A stretch of DNA of 64,000 nucleotides from Pyrocephalus nanus (taxonomy: Eukaryota > Chordata > Aves > Passeriformes > Tyrannidae). Every line of letters starts with the position of its first letter. Position 1 is the first letter of the stretch. The stretch spans positions 6,686,709 to 6,750,708 of the forward strand of contig CM076263.1 in assembly GCA_038380795.1 (NCBI GenBank), in the 5' to 3' direction. The notes under the pieces were generated by a model. It worked only from the letters and a program-made list of their open reading frames with translations, ran no database searches and was not told the origin of the DNA. Positions 12,790-24,500 of this stretch are shown here, one piece after another. Both the position numbers and the translations under genes were made by a program.

Positions 12790-13440
12790 TAATTTCTGAG
12801 CGATGACGCTCCATTAGACATTGGGGAATCGGGCTGTCCAGCCCTGCACTGCCAGAGCATCAGTCCTTTCACAACGATCAGCCTATTTTTAATTCATCAG
12901 CAGCCAAATCCCGGGGAACAGCTCTGTGTACACGCTTATATGTGTGTGCGAGATAGTTATGAAAGACCTGTCTTTGACCTCCTCACTTTCAGCAGAAGGT
13001 TATTGTCTTAAATAGCACATCCAGCTCGCAATTCCCTTTGATCCTCTGAAACTTCAGCTCAGCCACCTGATATAATTTTCATCCCCCTCTCCAACTCCTT
13101 GCAATCCCTCCTCCCCATCCGCCTCCCCCCCCAAACATTCGAAGACATTATAGCAGGAACTAATTTTGTCTGGACTATTATTAGATCATGAGATCAGGGC
13201 AACATAGAGGTCGTAAAATGTTTCATTCTCTCAGAATGGCCATCGTGCCCCTATCAGGTACCATAACGTTAGGTTTGCTTATTGTGCAGATTGCTTGAGT
13301 TGCAAATTGCACATTATCCAGCTTAAACACCTGGCATTTACATTCATTATAACCCTGACACCCCCCCTTTATGGCCTCCCGTGAGGGTCTTCCAATTGGT
13401 CAGAAGCGCAAATGAATGTTTTATGATTATGATGAATAAT
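12790..13440. promoter_or_regulatory. candidate developmental enhancer cluster
   Basis: The longest regulatory-looking block in the window. It carries a TCF/LEF-type CCTTTGATC (13035-13043), an E-box CACCTG (about 13064), and GTCGTAAA (13210-13217), which matches posterior HOX/CDX-type sites. It also has TTTATGG (13368-13374; CCATAAA on the other strand) and many TAAT/ATTA cores. CpGs are retained across it (gatgacgctcc, aatcgggc, cccgggg, acacgctt, attcgaag, ggtcgtaa, ataacgtt, cccgtga). Short, degenerate sites occur by chance. The argument is their density in a block that shows no decay, and function is inferred. Confidence 0.42.
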
Positions 13441-14604
13441 GTGAGGGGCTGTGGAGGGGAAAAAAAAAAAAAGGAAAAAGAAGAGAAAGGAAAAAAAGCA
13501 AGAATGAGATGTAGGCAGAGGAAGGACTTTATAGAGCTCTGTGACAATGCAGAGCTTTTTGTCAGAGATGTGTAGTGATCTCTGTGGCTGGAAAAGGACT
13601 CGACATAGCTGAATGGAGCTAAACCATAAAAAAGTAGTTTTCAGAAAGGGATAAAGATGTGTCTTTGCTGAAAGAAGTTAAAGGTGTTGGAGTCATGGTA
13701 CTAAACAAAGATCTGAAGGGAGGGGGGTTATGTTCCTGGTAGCGTTTCTTGTTTCTCAGTGATTTCAGGCATGTATTTCCATGCCTCAGTTTCCTCTCAA
13801 GAGCCCATCAGGAGTGGATTTGGCACACTCTTCTCCTCCTCTTATGCCCCCACCAAGTCTCAGGGCCTTTGCACTGAAATAGTCCCTTCTCCAGCCTTTC
13901 CAGACTTCATGCTTTCCCTGAGAAAAGGTACTTGGAAACTTGCTGGTAACTTGAGTCAGATCTAGGTGCAGTTTTGAGACGGATGACTATAACATCCAAA
14001 TCAAGAGCTATTCTTTCAGTGTTTTCCTGCCTCATTTGCTGGCATGGAGAAGGGTCATAGCTTTGAATTAGGAAGCTGCAAACTAAATGTATGAAGCCAT
14101 TTACTGCACTACTTCTTGGGTATTTGGCTTTTTATTGGCTCCTCTGTTTCTGCTGTCAGTGGCTGCTGGGCCAACTCTATCTCAAGAAGCCATGCTGCAT
14201 TTTGAACTTGGGTGTTATATTTTCTATTTTATATCCAGACAAGACCTAGTTCCACTCCCCTAATGCTGTTATGCCTCATAATTGTTTTCCAAGGGGCAGC
14301 AGAAGGTGGACAAAGTTTATCTCTTGCCTCTGAGGCCATCCTCAAAGTTGAGGAGCCCTGACTATAATTTTTTTTTTCAGGAAAGTTGTAGCTATTTTGC
14401 CACTGACTTCAGTGGACCCAGAACTTCAGGGCTTATTTCATAAGCTATGGTCAGATAGAAAAGTTGTAAAAAACAGGCTCTCTCTTGTGGATCGTTCTTA
14501 GCCTAACAAGAGCCTAGAAATTGCCTCTGGGTTTGCTAGTGCGATGCCTTCCCTCAGGAGGCACACAGAGATCATTCCAGGATGCTCCAAGCAGGGAGGA
14601 GGAG

Positions 14605-14641
<37 letters not shown>

Positions 14642-17600
14642 CCAACTGAAAAAGCAAATCTATACAAAAAGTCTAAATGAGACTCCATGTCTCCAGAGAT
14701 TGTTTCTGTGTCTTAAATGATTTTAATTAATAAATAAATAAATGGGATTGAAAGTTGCCCGGGAGAGAGACCGAGGTTCTGAGATATTTTTAACCCCTCA
14801 CTGTTTCCACCAGCAACCTCCTCCCCCACCCCCCCCAGTGTTGTTTTGCTTCATCTCTGAGCAGGATCTGCTGGTTGCTGGGTGCTCCTGTGTGTGTCTC
14901 AGTCTAGACTAATGAGACTTTAGCGTGATGGAAAGCTCACAGCAAGGGCAAAGAGAGATTTGACTGCTGCTTTCAGGGCTTGTGTGCATTGCAGGGTACC
15001 AGCTGGGCAAGAGAGGGTGATTTTAAAGGTTGGTTTTGTTACAGCCTCACAATTTAGAAACAATCATGCAGCACACTGATAATGAGAGTTTTTAAATGCA
15101 GTCTTGGGGTCTGCACAAAACTGAACTGGTCGAATGGCAAATTGCTCTGTGTTGCTTTCTCTCGCTTTGTCTGCGATAGTTCACTTACTTACGATGCAAA
15201 TCGAGCCTAGGGAAGACACGTACCCAATCTAAATCCACACAACCTTTAGAAGACTGAAGAAGAAAAGACAGGAATATATGCCAGACTAGCATGACATTCA
15301 GGATGGATAGAAAAGACACTGCTGGAGACTCTTCTTCCTGAGCCTCTCTGCCCAGCATAGCAGAGAGAAACACATAGGACAGTGGGATAGATGTGGGCTG
15401 TTGTCCCTTACAAAGGACACGTATTTGTCAGTAGTCCTGTAGTCTACTGGAATGTAACCCAGGACCTCTGTGACTGAAACATAAATCTTGCTTGATTGCA
15501 GTGGAGGGTTCATCTCATTAACAGAAGCAGAAGTGGGCTCATAAGCCCAGAAGCTGATTGAATCAGCAAGGAAATCCAGTGCCAAGTCTTAGATGGTTGT
15601 CAGCATATTGCAGCCTTCAAATCTATGCATGCTTTAATTTTTCAGAATGGTCTTTTAATTGAATTATCAGCCATTGATGAAAACATACCCTTTGCTTACC
15701 ACAGGTGTAACGAGACCAATTCCACAGTACTCTTGACAAATCAGTTTCTTATGGCAAAGCCCTACAAGACTCAATAGGAATGAAATCATCAAGATTTTAT
15801 AGAAATAACTCTGAGAGGGCATATAATCCATTTGATAATGTTTTGATCTCATGGATAGATAGCTGTGATTGTTTCGATACATCCTAAAGATTTTTCTCAG
15901 ATCGTATTCAATTCAATCCTATAGATGTGTGCACATCTCTCCTACATCTCTAGACAGTATGGATATCTGTTATACTCAAGACAGCTATGTAAGCAAAAAA
16001 GATTAATCCAAGGGAGGAGGGTACCTTGTGTGTTCACCAGTTACTTGAAAATTATTCTTCTGTAACTGAATCTTGTTAGAAGTGCTTGATTGAACCAAGT
16101 GTCTGTTTCTACCTCTGCTCTGGGTGTTACAGGACAAGCACTAAAATCCACGTAAAGGGTAAGTACAGAATAATCTGAGTTTCTTCTCAACTTTGTTCCC
16201 ATGTGGTTGACTTATGCCTAGAAGCAAGAGGGTTATTTCCCTAGCATTTCTTATTCAAGACAGTGCAACTGTGGATGTTCTCATTATGCATATAAATGTC
16301 TAATCCTATTTGGAATTATGGTAAGGTCTTGACTTTCGTGGAACCTTGTGGCAATTTGTTGCACAGGGTAATTATGCAGTGTAGTTAAAAAATAAATAAA
16401 AATCTTTTGTCTGCTTCATATTCATTCTCCTTTTAGTATACTGAGACTCTCCCTCAAACTGGTTATATATGCGTATATATTTTATGCAGGATTTTCACAG
16501 AAAGACTGCTGATCAGGATAAAGGCTTCTTGGAAGAATGAGGACTGTGCTTTCTGATCTCAGGAATTTGTTTCCAGGCACCTGTTTCTTCAGATTTTGAG
16601 AATACTTGTTTATTTGCCTAAATATCACTACCACATTAAAAAAAATATATAGATTTAGGTACCCATTGAGTTTATGTAACATGATCCTGGATCTGCAGGT
16701 TGTGATTAAATGGGAAAAAAAAATTAAAAGGATGTGAAAAAATATGCAAAAGGGGATGCTGCTGGGCAGTCTATCTGGGTCTTCCATCAGTAGGGGACAT
16801 TCACATGAAAATTGGACCATGTTTTAAGATGTGCCATATGCTAGACAAAATAGAGGGATATGATGCAGAAACTATTGTGTAAGACTCTAAGAAAATGTTT
16901 TGTATATGAGGTCAGACTAAAACTCACAATGTCTCCTTGTATTCTTAGAGTCTCTGAATCTAGAAGAAATGGGAGAAAACTATTTGTTACAATTTTTAAT
17001 TAATTTTGTTAGGTCAATTTTATATTCACCTCCTGTTCCAAGTTGTTGAGCTGGTTTTGTCCCAGTTGTTATCAGCTTGCAAATTTACTGGTTAGTTAGG
17101 TTTTTTTGGGTCATATAAAATTATTTTAAATAAAAGTGTTGCAGAAGTTGTTGTTCAGAACATATTCCCCTTGAACTGAGTAGGATGTTATCAAATTTTA
17201 AGTTTTCTATAGCAAATGAGTCAATAAACCTCATGCTATAAAATAGAAAGTAAAAGATTTTCAGGGGGAGTTTTCACTATTCTTATAGGACATGAGAAAC
17301 TGGGTGTGAATCTCTTTTTATGATGTGGCTCAAAATATTTAGGGATGGCTGATAGTTTCCTGTTAAGTTCTAGTGAGTTGAGAAATGAGACAAAGATGGA
17401 GCCAGTGGAAGGAAGTGGAGGTCTTTTGCCCTTAGTGATTTATGCTAGCTGACGTCTTCTATTATAATTCAAATTTGCAATTTCCTCTTAATTGTTTTAT
17501 AGAATCATTACCTTCAGAGTACCTTTTTCATGTCTATGTGTAGGGCAATTCACTGACTCCAGTCCTCTCTTTATAGTTTGCCCTTTCTTAGCTCTAATGT

Positions 17601-18269
17601 TCCTTCACTTTATCTGATTCCCACCTTGGTATCTGTGAGGGGCTGACATTGTGTGAAGCTACAGGAACCGTACAAAGTTGCCACTCATAAAACGATTTTC
17701 AAACATGAGAAACAGAGCATTCAATTTTCCTGTCCAGAGCTGCATCCTTAAGTTGGCATTGATAAATCTGCTCTTTATTTGGTGTCAACGAAGCCAAGTC
17801 CAGAAAGATTTCCTGATGCTTCTGGATCTCTCCCTCTCCATCTGTGTGGTGGACAGATCTCTTCCTGCTGTGAACCATGGAAGTGCTGCACCACAGATGC
17901 TGGGGACTGGAGCACATCTGGTGATGGAAACCAGCTCCAGTGGGTGGGGCTGGGAGGACACTTGATGCCAGCCGAGGGTCAGCAGGGAACGGTGGACCTT
18001 GCTGGGACTTGCACTGTGGACACACTCAGATCTTTTTCCTCAGGATTTCTTAGCATCCTCTTATTTCCTTCTCGCCCCAAAAAGAAAAAAAAAAAAAATC
18101 CCAAACTACCAGAATGATGGTCTGTCTCACCCTGTCCTCCTCCTCCTCCTTTCCCAACCAGATCATGCTGTGAGTCTGCAAAAGTTTAGCAATAATTAGT
18201 GCCGACCTCTAGCTGCTCACTGCTTGCTGGGAATCCGGGTTGTCAGCTCCGCCTGTCAGAGGGCTGTGA
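13441..18269. other. noncoding stretch with A-rich runs
   Basis: Contains A-runs at about 13460-13472 and 14604-14641, the latter ending in GAAAA repeats, plus AT-rich DNA. Text near 13779-13797 ('catgcctcagtttcctctc') resembles part of a MIR SINE but is too short to call. Open frames of up to 112 codons show no family resemblance. Confidence 0.55.
14604..14641. repeat. poly-A followed by (GAAAA)n
   Basis: A run of about 17 adenines followed by repeated GAAAA units, seen directly. Confidence 0.9.
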
Positions 18270-18600
18270 GGAAATGAAGCATTGGGAGGCACAGAGATGT
18301 GGGAAGGAGGAGGAGAGATGTCCCCGCGCTACAAAGCACATTGCTATTAAAGTGTCAGTTTTTTGGTTTACTGTTGCAGTTTGTGTGAAGAGTTTATGGA
18401 TCAGCAGATAACAGTAATTATCACAGAGACTTTTCTGCTAAAGTCTAATCTAACCTTTTATAGTTTTGTACCACAGGGCCTCCTTCTCCTCACCCCCTCT
18501 TATTTTTTAAGAGCTTATTGGGTGATTTTATTATTTTATTTTTATTTTTTATGGCCTTTAAATCATCAAAGTTGACATCAGACACCTTCACACAAAAAAA
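18270..18600. promoter_or_regulatory. candidate conserved noncoding element
   Basis: A non-repetitive block with 'cccgcgctacaaagcac', GATAACAGTAATTATC (about 18406-18421), and posterior-HOX/CDX-like TTTTTATGGCC (about 18546-18556). The pattern resembles an enhancer, but no conservation data are available. Confidence 0.3.
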
Positions 18601-18814
18601 GGATGCATAGATTAATTGAACGAGGGGGAGGATGGTAGGGTTTTATTAATAATACCAATCTAGAGAGTTTATTGTAGCAAAACCCAGGAACAGATTAACT
18701 GTATTAAAGGGAAAGGGAGGGGGGAGTGGAGAAGAGTAAAAAAACCCTCAAAAATGTTAGTCAAGGTGAGATGTTGTCCTGAAATTTAAAGCTGTGGAAA
18801 ATTTATTGAATAAC

Positions 18815-18939
18815 GTTTTTCAGTCTTCCCTGTTGAATCTGAAAGATCTTTAGGGCAGTGCTCACATCCTCCTAAATGTCCGAATAGTGCCTACTGTACT
18901 GGGGCTCTGATTATTGGTAGGTTGTCTCCCAACCACCCC
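18815..18939 (+). repeat. left arm of a long inverted repeat
   Basis: This segment is the reverse complement of 19739-19863. I count about 6 differences in 124 aligned positions, with one length difference in the flanking T-run. The arms do not resemble CR1 or MIR. The flanks outside the arms do not align. This is the most sharply defined unexplained structure in the window. Confidence 0.93.
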
Positions 18940-19146
18940 GCCTTGCAAATGCTGATCCCAATCCAGAATCATTCTGTCAAAGGCAATGCCTTTACTCTCA
19001 CTTCAGGAACAGAATGGGGGAGCTTGTGCAAAAAGTGACAGTGAGGAAAAATTTAAAAAAAAAAAAAAAAAAGTCATCACCAACATTGCTTGGAAGGATT
19101 GAAAATGTACCACAAGGTAACTTTTTACCAGTTCTATTTCCTTAAA

Positions 19147-19224
19147 TAAAAAACAAACAAACAAACAAACAAAAAAAACAAAAAACAAAAACAAAAAAAA
19201 AAAAAACCAAACCAAAACAAAAAA
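19147..19224. repeat. A/C-only low-complexity tract, (AAAC)n-like
   Basis: The plus strand contains only A and C through this stretch, beginning with several AAAC units and drifting to A-runs with AACC units. It lies inside the spacer of the inverted repeat. A separate A-run occupies 19055-19072. Confidence 0.9.
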
Positions 19225-19738
19225 GGAAACTGTTTGGAAGTGTTGCAAACCTTGCTGAGATGTCTTATGCTTTTTTTCTGCTGAAATACAATTTTTCAAT
19301 GAAAATACCTGATATACTTACAAAACATGATGTATCATTTTAACAGAGGGACAAAGACTTTCATTATTTTTATTGCTGCCAACACAGAGTTTGCTGTGCA
19401 AGCATTATGAAGAGATTCTGATGGGGTTAAACTCTCACCTGATAATACCTTTCCCCCCTCTCTCATTCTCGCTCTTGCCACTCCCACTTCTCCAGAAGAA
19501 AAGGAAAGGAGGAGTATCTCCAAGAAATAATAATGCAAGAGACAAGGGGTGAATTTTCCTTTCCCCGCCCTTTGTGTTTTCCTTCAAAACACTTCAGAAC
19601 TGTCAGCACGGAATTTTATTTTCTTTGTTCACCATTTCATAATATAGTAAAAATCATCCCCAAAAGGAGTACTTATTTCGGTTTGTTTTCAGTATATTTG
19701 TATGTTTTTTGACAAGCTCTTGATTCACAATTGTGATA

Positions 19739-19863
19739 GGGGTGGTTGGGAGACAACCTACCAATAATCTGAGCCCCAGTACAGTAGGCACTATTCGGAC
19801 ATCTAGGAGGACGTGAGCACTGCCCTAGAGACCTTTCAAATTCAACAGGGAAGACTGAAAAAA
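19739..19863 (-). repeat. right arm of a long inverted repeat
   Basis: The reverse complement of this arm matches 18815-18939 at about 95%. Five of the six mismatches are transitions. One is a CpG in this arm (reverse-complement 'cacgtcc') against CA in the other, as CpG deamination would produce. On a minus-strand transcript, four of the six mismatches would become G-U wobbles, so the pair could form a nearly continuous stem. An open frame crossing this arm (19673-19951, minus) has no recognisable domain. Confidence 0.93.
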
Positions 19864-22379
19864 CTTTGTTTTGAAGTGGAAAGTTGATGCACAATGGGTG
19901 GTCAAGTGCTGATGCAGCACAAATGTGACTGACCATTCTGGAGATGGTCATGCTAAAGATGGTCAGTGCAGAGCTATCTGAAACTCTTCAGATGTCAGAG
20001 TAAACCACAGCCCAGGTCTGCTAGTCCTTTAGGACCCTTGAGTCTCTGGTCTTTTGGCAAACCATTGCACTTGGTTTAATTTCTGATCACATTTCTAAAA
20101 AGGCAGCTGATGCTCATAGGGATTGGAGCAATATCTTTGGCATGCAAGATTTTAAGCTCTTCCATTCACACACAAGGCTTTCTTTCTGCAATGCTGCCAA
20201 CATAGTCTGCTTAGGGCTGGGGGCAACTGCTTGCTATTTCAGTGGGGAAAAGGAGAGATAACCCAATATGAGCCACACAATCACTGGCCCCCTGTAAGAA
20301 AAAACAGTAGTTAGTGAACTATGAGTGCAAGGAAGCTTGATGTGACATAACCAAGTCTTTGTTAGATAAAGGTTTCCACATGCAACAGAAAGAAATAATT
20401 CTCTTAGCCATTGCCATCCACCATCCCAAAGATCGTGAGTGTGGTTGGTTAGGAGAAGCTAAAGCCAAACTGAGGCATTATTAACACATCTGTTTGTCTA
20501 CTGAAAAGTTACTAGGCAGGAGAGAGGCACAAATCATTATGGATCAATTTAACCTCAGCCAAAAATATGCAGTGTAATTCATTCCAGAATTTGAGCTAAC
20601 ACGAGCATTTTAAATACAGTGGAGTGCCAGGGCTGCCTTCTCACTGGCCTAGCCTTTAAGGAATTGCAGTACTTCCTCCACCAGTCCAAGAAGCAGTCAT
20701 AATAGAGGATCAATCCTCTATATATCCAGATTTACTATGCATGACTGAGACTGTGCTGAGATATATAATTATTTTTTGTATGTTTCTTCTAATGAATTGG
20801 TACTCCTGCTAGTGATAGGACAGTAGGAATATGGAGGACATGGCTGGGTCAGCTTTTGTCTCTGTAGTGCCATGCGTTTGAATCACAGTGCCATGTGTTT
20901 GACTTAATTTAAGCATTTACTATTCCAAGTCAAGTTCTGAGAGTTTTTCTCTATGAAAATGCCAAAACACCCTTAAGGCTTAAATAATTTGCACTTAAGG
21001 TACACTTTAATACCTGAGATATTTGGGAGATCTGATCCTCCTTTATCACACTCCCTCCTTTATATTTGTTCTTGGTTTCCGTTTGTAAAATAAGGGGCTA
21101 TTTCAGAACAGACATATTTGGATTTTAGTACACTAAAGAGCAAAGTTTATTTAGACAGAGTAACTTTATACAGCAACTCAGTCAGCTTCTTGTTCTTTTG
21201 GTTTGTATCTACGATGGGCAGGTGGAATTTCAGGTCTCCAAAGCTGTCCTGCTGGGGCACAAAGTACCAACTGGAGTGTAACTTCCCGCAGGGACATCAA
21301 GGAACAGTTGTGAAAAGGCAATACCAAGACAAGTTCTGGGACACCATGTAGGGAAACACACTCTTTAAATTTATTTATTGTTTATTTATTTATTATTTAT
21401 TTTTTTAAATTTTATTTATTGCTAGAGGAAAATAATGCCATTGGACAGCAGTCACTTTCCAGACATGGAGGGTGCTATTGCTCCTGCCTAAGCAGCAGTA
21501 TGGGTACTTACAGCCTTGTGCAGAAAGCCATCGCTGTCCTGCCATGTCCTGCTCATCAGCTAATAGGTGGGGAACGTCCTCAATATACAGGCCTTCTCCT
21601 GGTGCTCAGCACAAGGATGAACTCACCTTGCAGGAATATTAGATGCCTGGATGCCAGGCATATTCTCATTACTTGTTTTACTCCTATTGTTCAGAAAGCT
21701 CTGGTTTATCAAAATTGGGAAAAAAAAAACAAAACAAAACACAAACAAAGAAACAAACAAAAAAACCTCACCCAACTAAAACCCCAATAACCGTGACATA
21801 CAACAAAACATCCCCCAAATTTTCACCTTCTTCCTTAAAGTATAGAAGACCAGCCCTCTTCAGCCTGAAATGACAGAAGAATGGCAGGAACAGCGAACAT
21901 GAAAAGTAACAGTTCACTTAGCAGGAGAGCAAGCTCCTGGTGTTCGAGGTCTCTGAGAAGCCTCTGTGAAATGGCAGTTGTGGCACTGGTGATCAGGCTT
22001 TGCTCTTGCTGGATTTAGCACAGTCAGAGAATGTGGACTGTTCTAGTCAACTGTGAAAACAAAGTTTCCTTTTTTTTTTTGGTTTTGTTATAAATCTGAG
22101 AGAGAAAGGAAAATAAAATGCCCATCTTCCAGATACAGAGAAGTGCAGTTTTATTTATGTCATAATGGGAAATATTTTCATCTTGCAGATCCTTCTCTGG
22201 ATGCCTCAGATTTTGACATTGTTTTTATAATCTCTGTCCCTTTCCTTTGCCCCTCAGCAATATTCACTATTGTTTATCTAAGCCCTTCCTCAGTCACCTG
22301 AATATGTTTTAAAGATTGAATTTCTTCCACAGAAGTAGCCCTATTATATTTTCTCTAAAAACTGGAAGGAAATTGCTTC
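19864..22379. other. noncoding stretch, no gene recognised
   Basis: Holds a TTTA-rich tract (21366-21420), an A/C-rich tract (about 21720-21772) and a T-run near 22071-22080. The 21118-21360 part contains 'agcaaagtttatttagaca', which faintly recalls a retroviral LTR tail. No TG...CA ends, target duplications or viral gene remnants were seen. Open frames of up to 123 codons have no family resemblance. Confidence 0.5.
21366..21420. repeat. (TTTA)n-like AT-rich tract
   Basis: Imperfect TTTA/TTAT repeats interrupted by a T-run, seen directly. Confidence 0.85.
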
Positions 22380-22760
22380 CAAGAGGGTGTATGGCAGCTT
22401 GGATTGCAAAGGCTACTGGCATCTTCTTTCTCGAGATCCACAATATGTAGCCAGAGATGCCCTTATTGCTACTGGTCTTTTCATTTCTGAAATTAACCAT
22501 GTAACCAAAGGCAGCAGCTCATTTCATGGCTTTGCTGGGAAGCGAAGGAGCCAGGGACAGATATCCAGGCATTTTTACTTTGGCTGCAAATTGATTTTAG
22601 CTCTTGCTCTGGATTTTGCAGCTGGCCTTTGGCATCTGGAACAGCATTTGCTGAGGAGTATCCAGCACAAATTAAGGGCTGTAAAAACTTTGTTTTGGAT
22701 GTTCTCTCTGCAGAAGCAGATAGTGCAAAGGAAGGGTGGGAGGTTGACTTCTCAGACCTC
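22380..22760. promoter_or_regulatory. candidate conserved noncoding element overlapping the longest open frame
   Basis: A non-repetitive block with TTAACCATGTAAC, GCAAATTGATTTTAG and AGCACAAATTAAGG cores and a retained CpG in TCTCGAGA. It overlaps a 168-codon open frame on the plus strand (22387-22893). That frame has no domain, signal peptide or family resemblance, and its length is near the chance maximum for this much DNA. I favour a noncoding element over a gene. Confidence 0.28.
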
Positions 22761-24299
22761 TTGGCACTTCCTCCAAAGCCCCTTGCAAGCCTCAGCTCCC
22801 AGGAGTAGCCTTTTGGGGGTTCATACTTTTAACCTCTTTCTAGAATTGGGAACGACAGAGCTGCCTAGAGGTCATATCAGAGGCATGGCATAAATGCTTT
22901 TATTCATGGTTTGGCACTCAAAGGGCACGCAAAGGCCTTAAGTTTGGTGACTGCAGACCTCAGAATACCTACAGAGGTGTCTGAGTTTAAACACTCTGGT
23001 CTTGAAAGTTCTGTCTTAAGAGATTTAATGAAAGTGGTGCTGCCATGCTGTTGATGGGAGCAGACACAAAATGTAGGAGTCTGGCTCTCCAGATGCCTCC
23101 CTTAAACATCAGTTGCATTCTCTCTTCTGCTATACTACAGCAGATTATGGCAGCCTACAGGGTTATGGAAAAGTGCAGGGATGTCTGCTGAATTTGGCTA
23201 AGAGGAACTACATCTTGGGAAATCCAGTATATAGCATGGTTTGGTTTGTTTTTTTCCCCATTTTAGGAAACTGGTTTCTTTGAATGTTGAGATGAGACAG
23301 CAGAAAAAAGAGTTAAACAAAAAATTGAAATTATTTTTAAATAAAAAAATCCATCACCAAAAGGTCCACATCAGCTATTTCCCACTGCTCTGAGGAATCT
23401 GTAAAGTGATCTCAGCTGTTAAATGTTAAAAGCAGGGAGATGTTAGCCCTAAAATAAGCATCTCTCCTCTCATTGTCAGCTCTCTTCTCTGGCCAAAGAA
23501 GAAGCCATGAAGCACCTTTCTGGGCAGGAGGGAGTATAATTTTCTATATATAATCATAGTGGTTCAGGAACCTCCCTCTGCAGTGGCACTTAGGAGCTGG
23601 AAGCCCCTTTGTACACCTGTTCCTCTAAGGACCATTCAGTCTGCAAGCAGCAGACAAACTAGTTAACTCTTGGCTTTGTATTCTCTGGCATTCCATTTAA
23701 CACCCTCCTTTACACCTGCAGCAGGGAGAGCACTGAGAAATGGTTACCTTCACCCTGCTTTTTCTTCCACTGCTCATACACACATCATCCCTTCTAAACC
23801 TGGTATGAACCATAACTTAGTCACAGTGTCCAAAAGCTCATAGATTCCTCCAAGATTTTTTTTTTACTGACCCCAGAGCTTCATTCTGGCCATTGTTGCC
23901 TCACACAGGGGCAGATTTGATGGTTTCCAACTGATAAACCTCATGAGTTTTATCCAACAGAGCTCAGCCTTCTGCCACCATCCCCACTAGCCTTTTCTAC
24001 AAGTTTCCACTGACAAACAGAATTCTTGCTGTTAACGTTATTGGTGCCAGTAAAGTGGTTAATTCCTTGGGGCTGCACGTCCCTGTTTCAGTTTGAAGAC
24101 CACTTGAAAATACCAGAGAATCTGTGAATATCCTGAAAAAGAACAGGCCTGTTCGAGTTTGCTTAGATAAACAAAGTTTTTTGAATTCTTTTCTGCCAGC
24201 CTAAAATTTTGTAGAGACAGATTTCATTGAAAGAAAAAAAAAAGAAAAAAAGCAAAAGAGAAAAAAAAAATCTTGTTTTAGTCTTTCAAGTGTCTTTTT
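22761..24299. other. noncoding stretch, no feature recognised
   Basis: Ordinary AT-rich DNA with an A-rich tract at 24229-24270. No gene, repeat family or strong motif was recognised. Confidence 0.6.
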
Positions 24300-24500
24300 G
24301 TAACCATAGTACACTGAGGAAAAAGGCTTTTCCATCACTCCACACCTCTTGATTAGTTTGGATTATCAATACATCCTGATTATCTACATGGAATTGCTTC
24401 AAGAATTATCAGAGGTGACATTAAATTGATTAATCTAGTAAAGCTTTTCTTGCAATTAGATTCATCCCATTTCCAATTACCTAAGCACTTGCCTGTTTTG
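24300..24500. promoter_or_regulatory. candidate homeodomain-rich enhancer
   Basis: Dense homeodomain-like cores within 200 bp: TTGATTAG (about 24350), GGATTA (24360-24365, bicoid/OTX type), CTGATTAT (about 24376), TTGATTAATCTAG (about 24427), GCAATTAGATTC (about 24453) and CCAATTACC (about 24473). The density is seen directly. Activity and conservation are inferred. Confidence 0.33.

Noticed and set aside
13740..13815. Possible MIR fragment ('cctcagtttcctc')
   Set aside because: The match is about 13 bases long and the surrounding order is not convincing.
19921..19966. Small inverted and direct repeats of GATGGTCA-type words
   Set aside because: Arms are only 7-8 bp. This is common by chance and not linked to the larger inverted repeat.
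21118..21360. Possible retroviral LTR tail
   Set aside because: Only a faint textual resemblance. No paired LTR, TG...CA ends, primer-binding site or viral gene remnant was seen.
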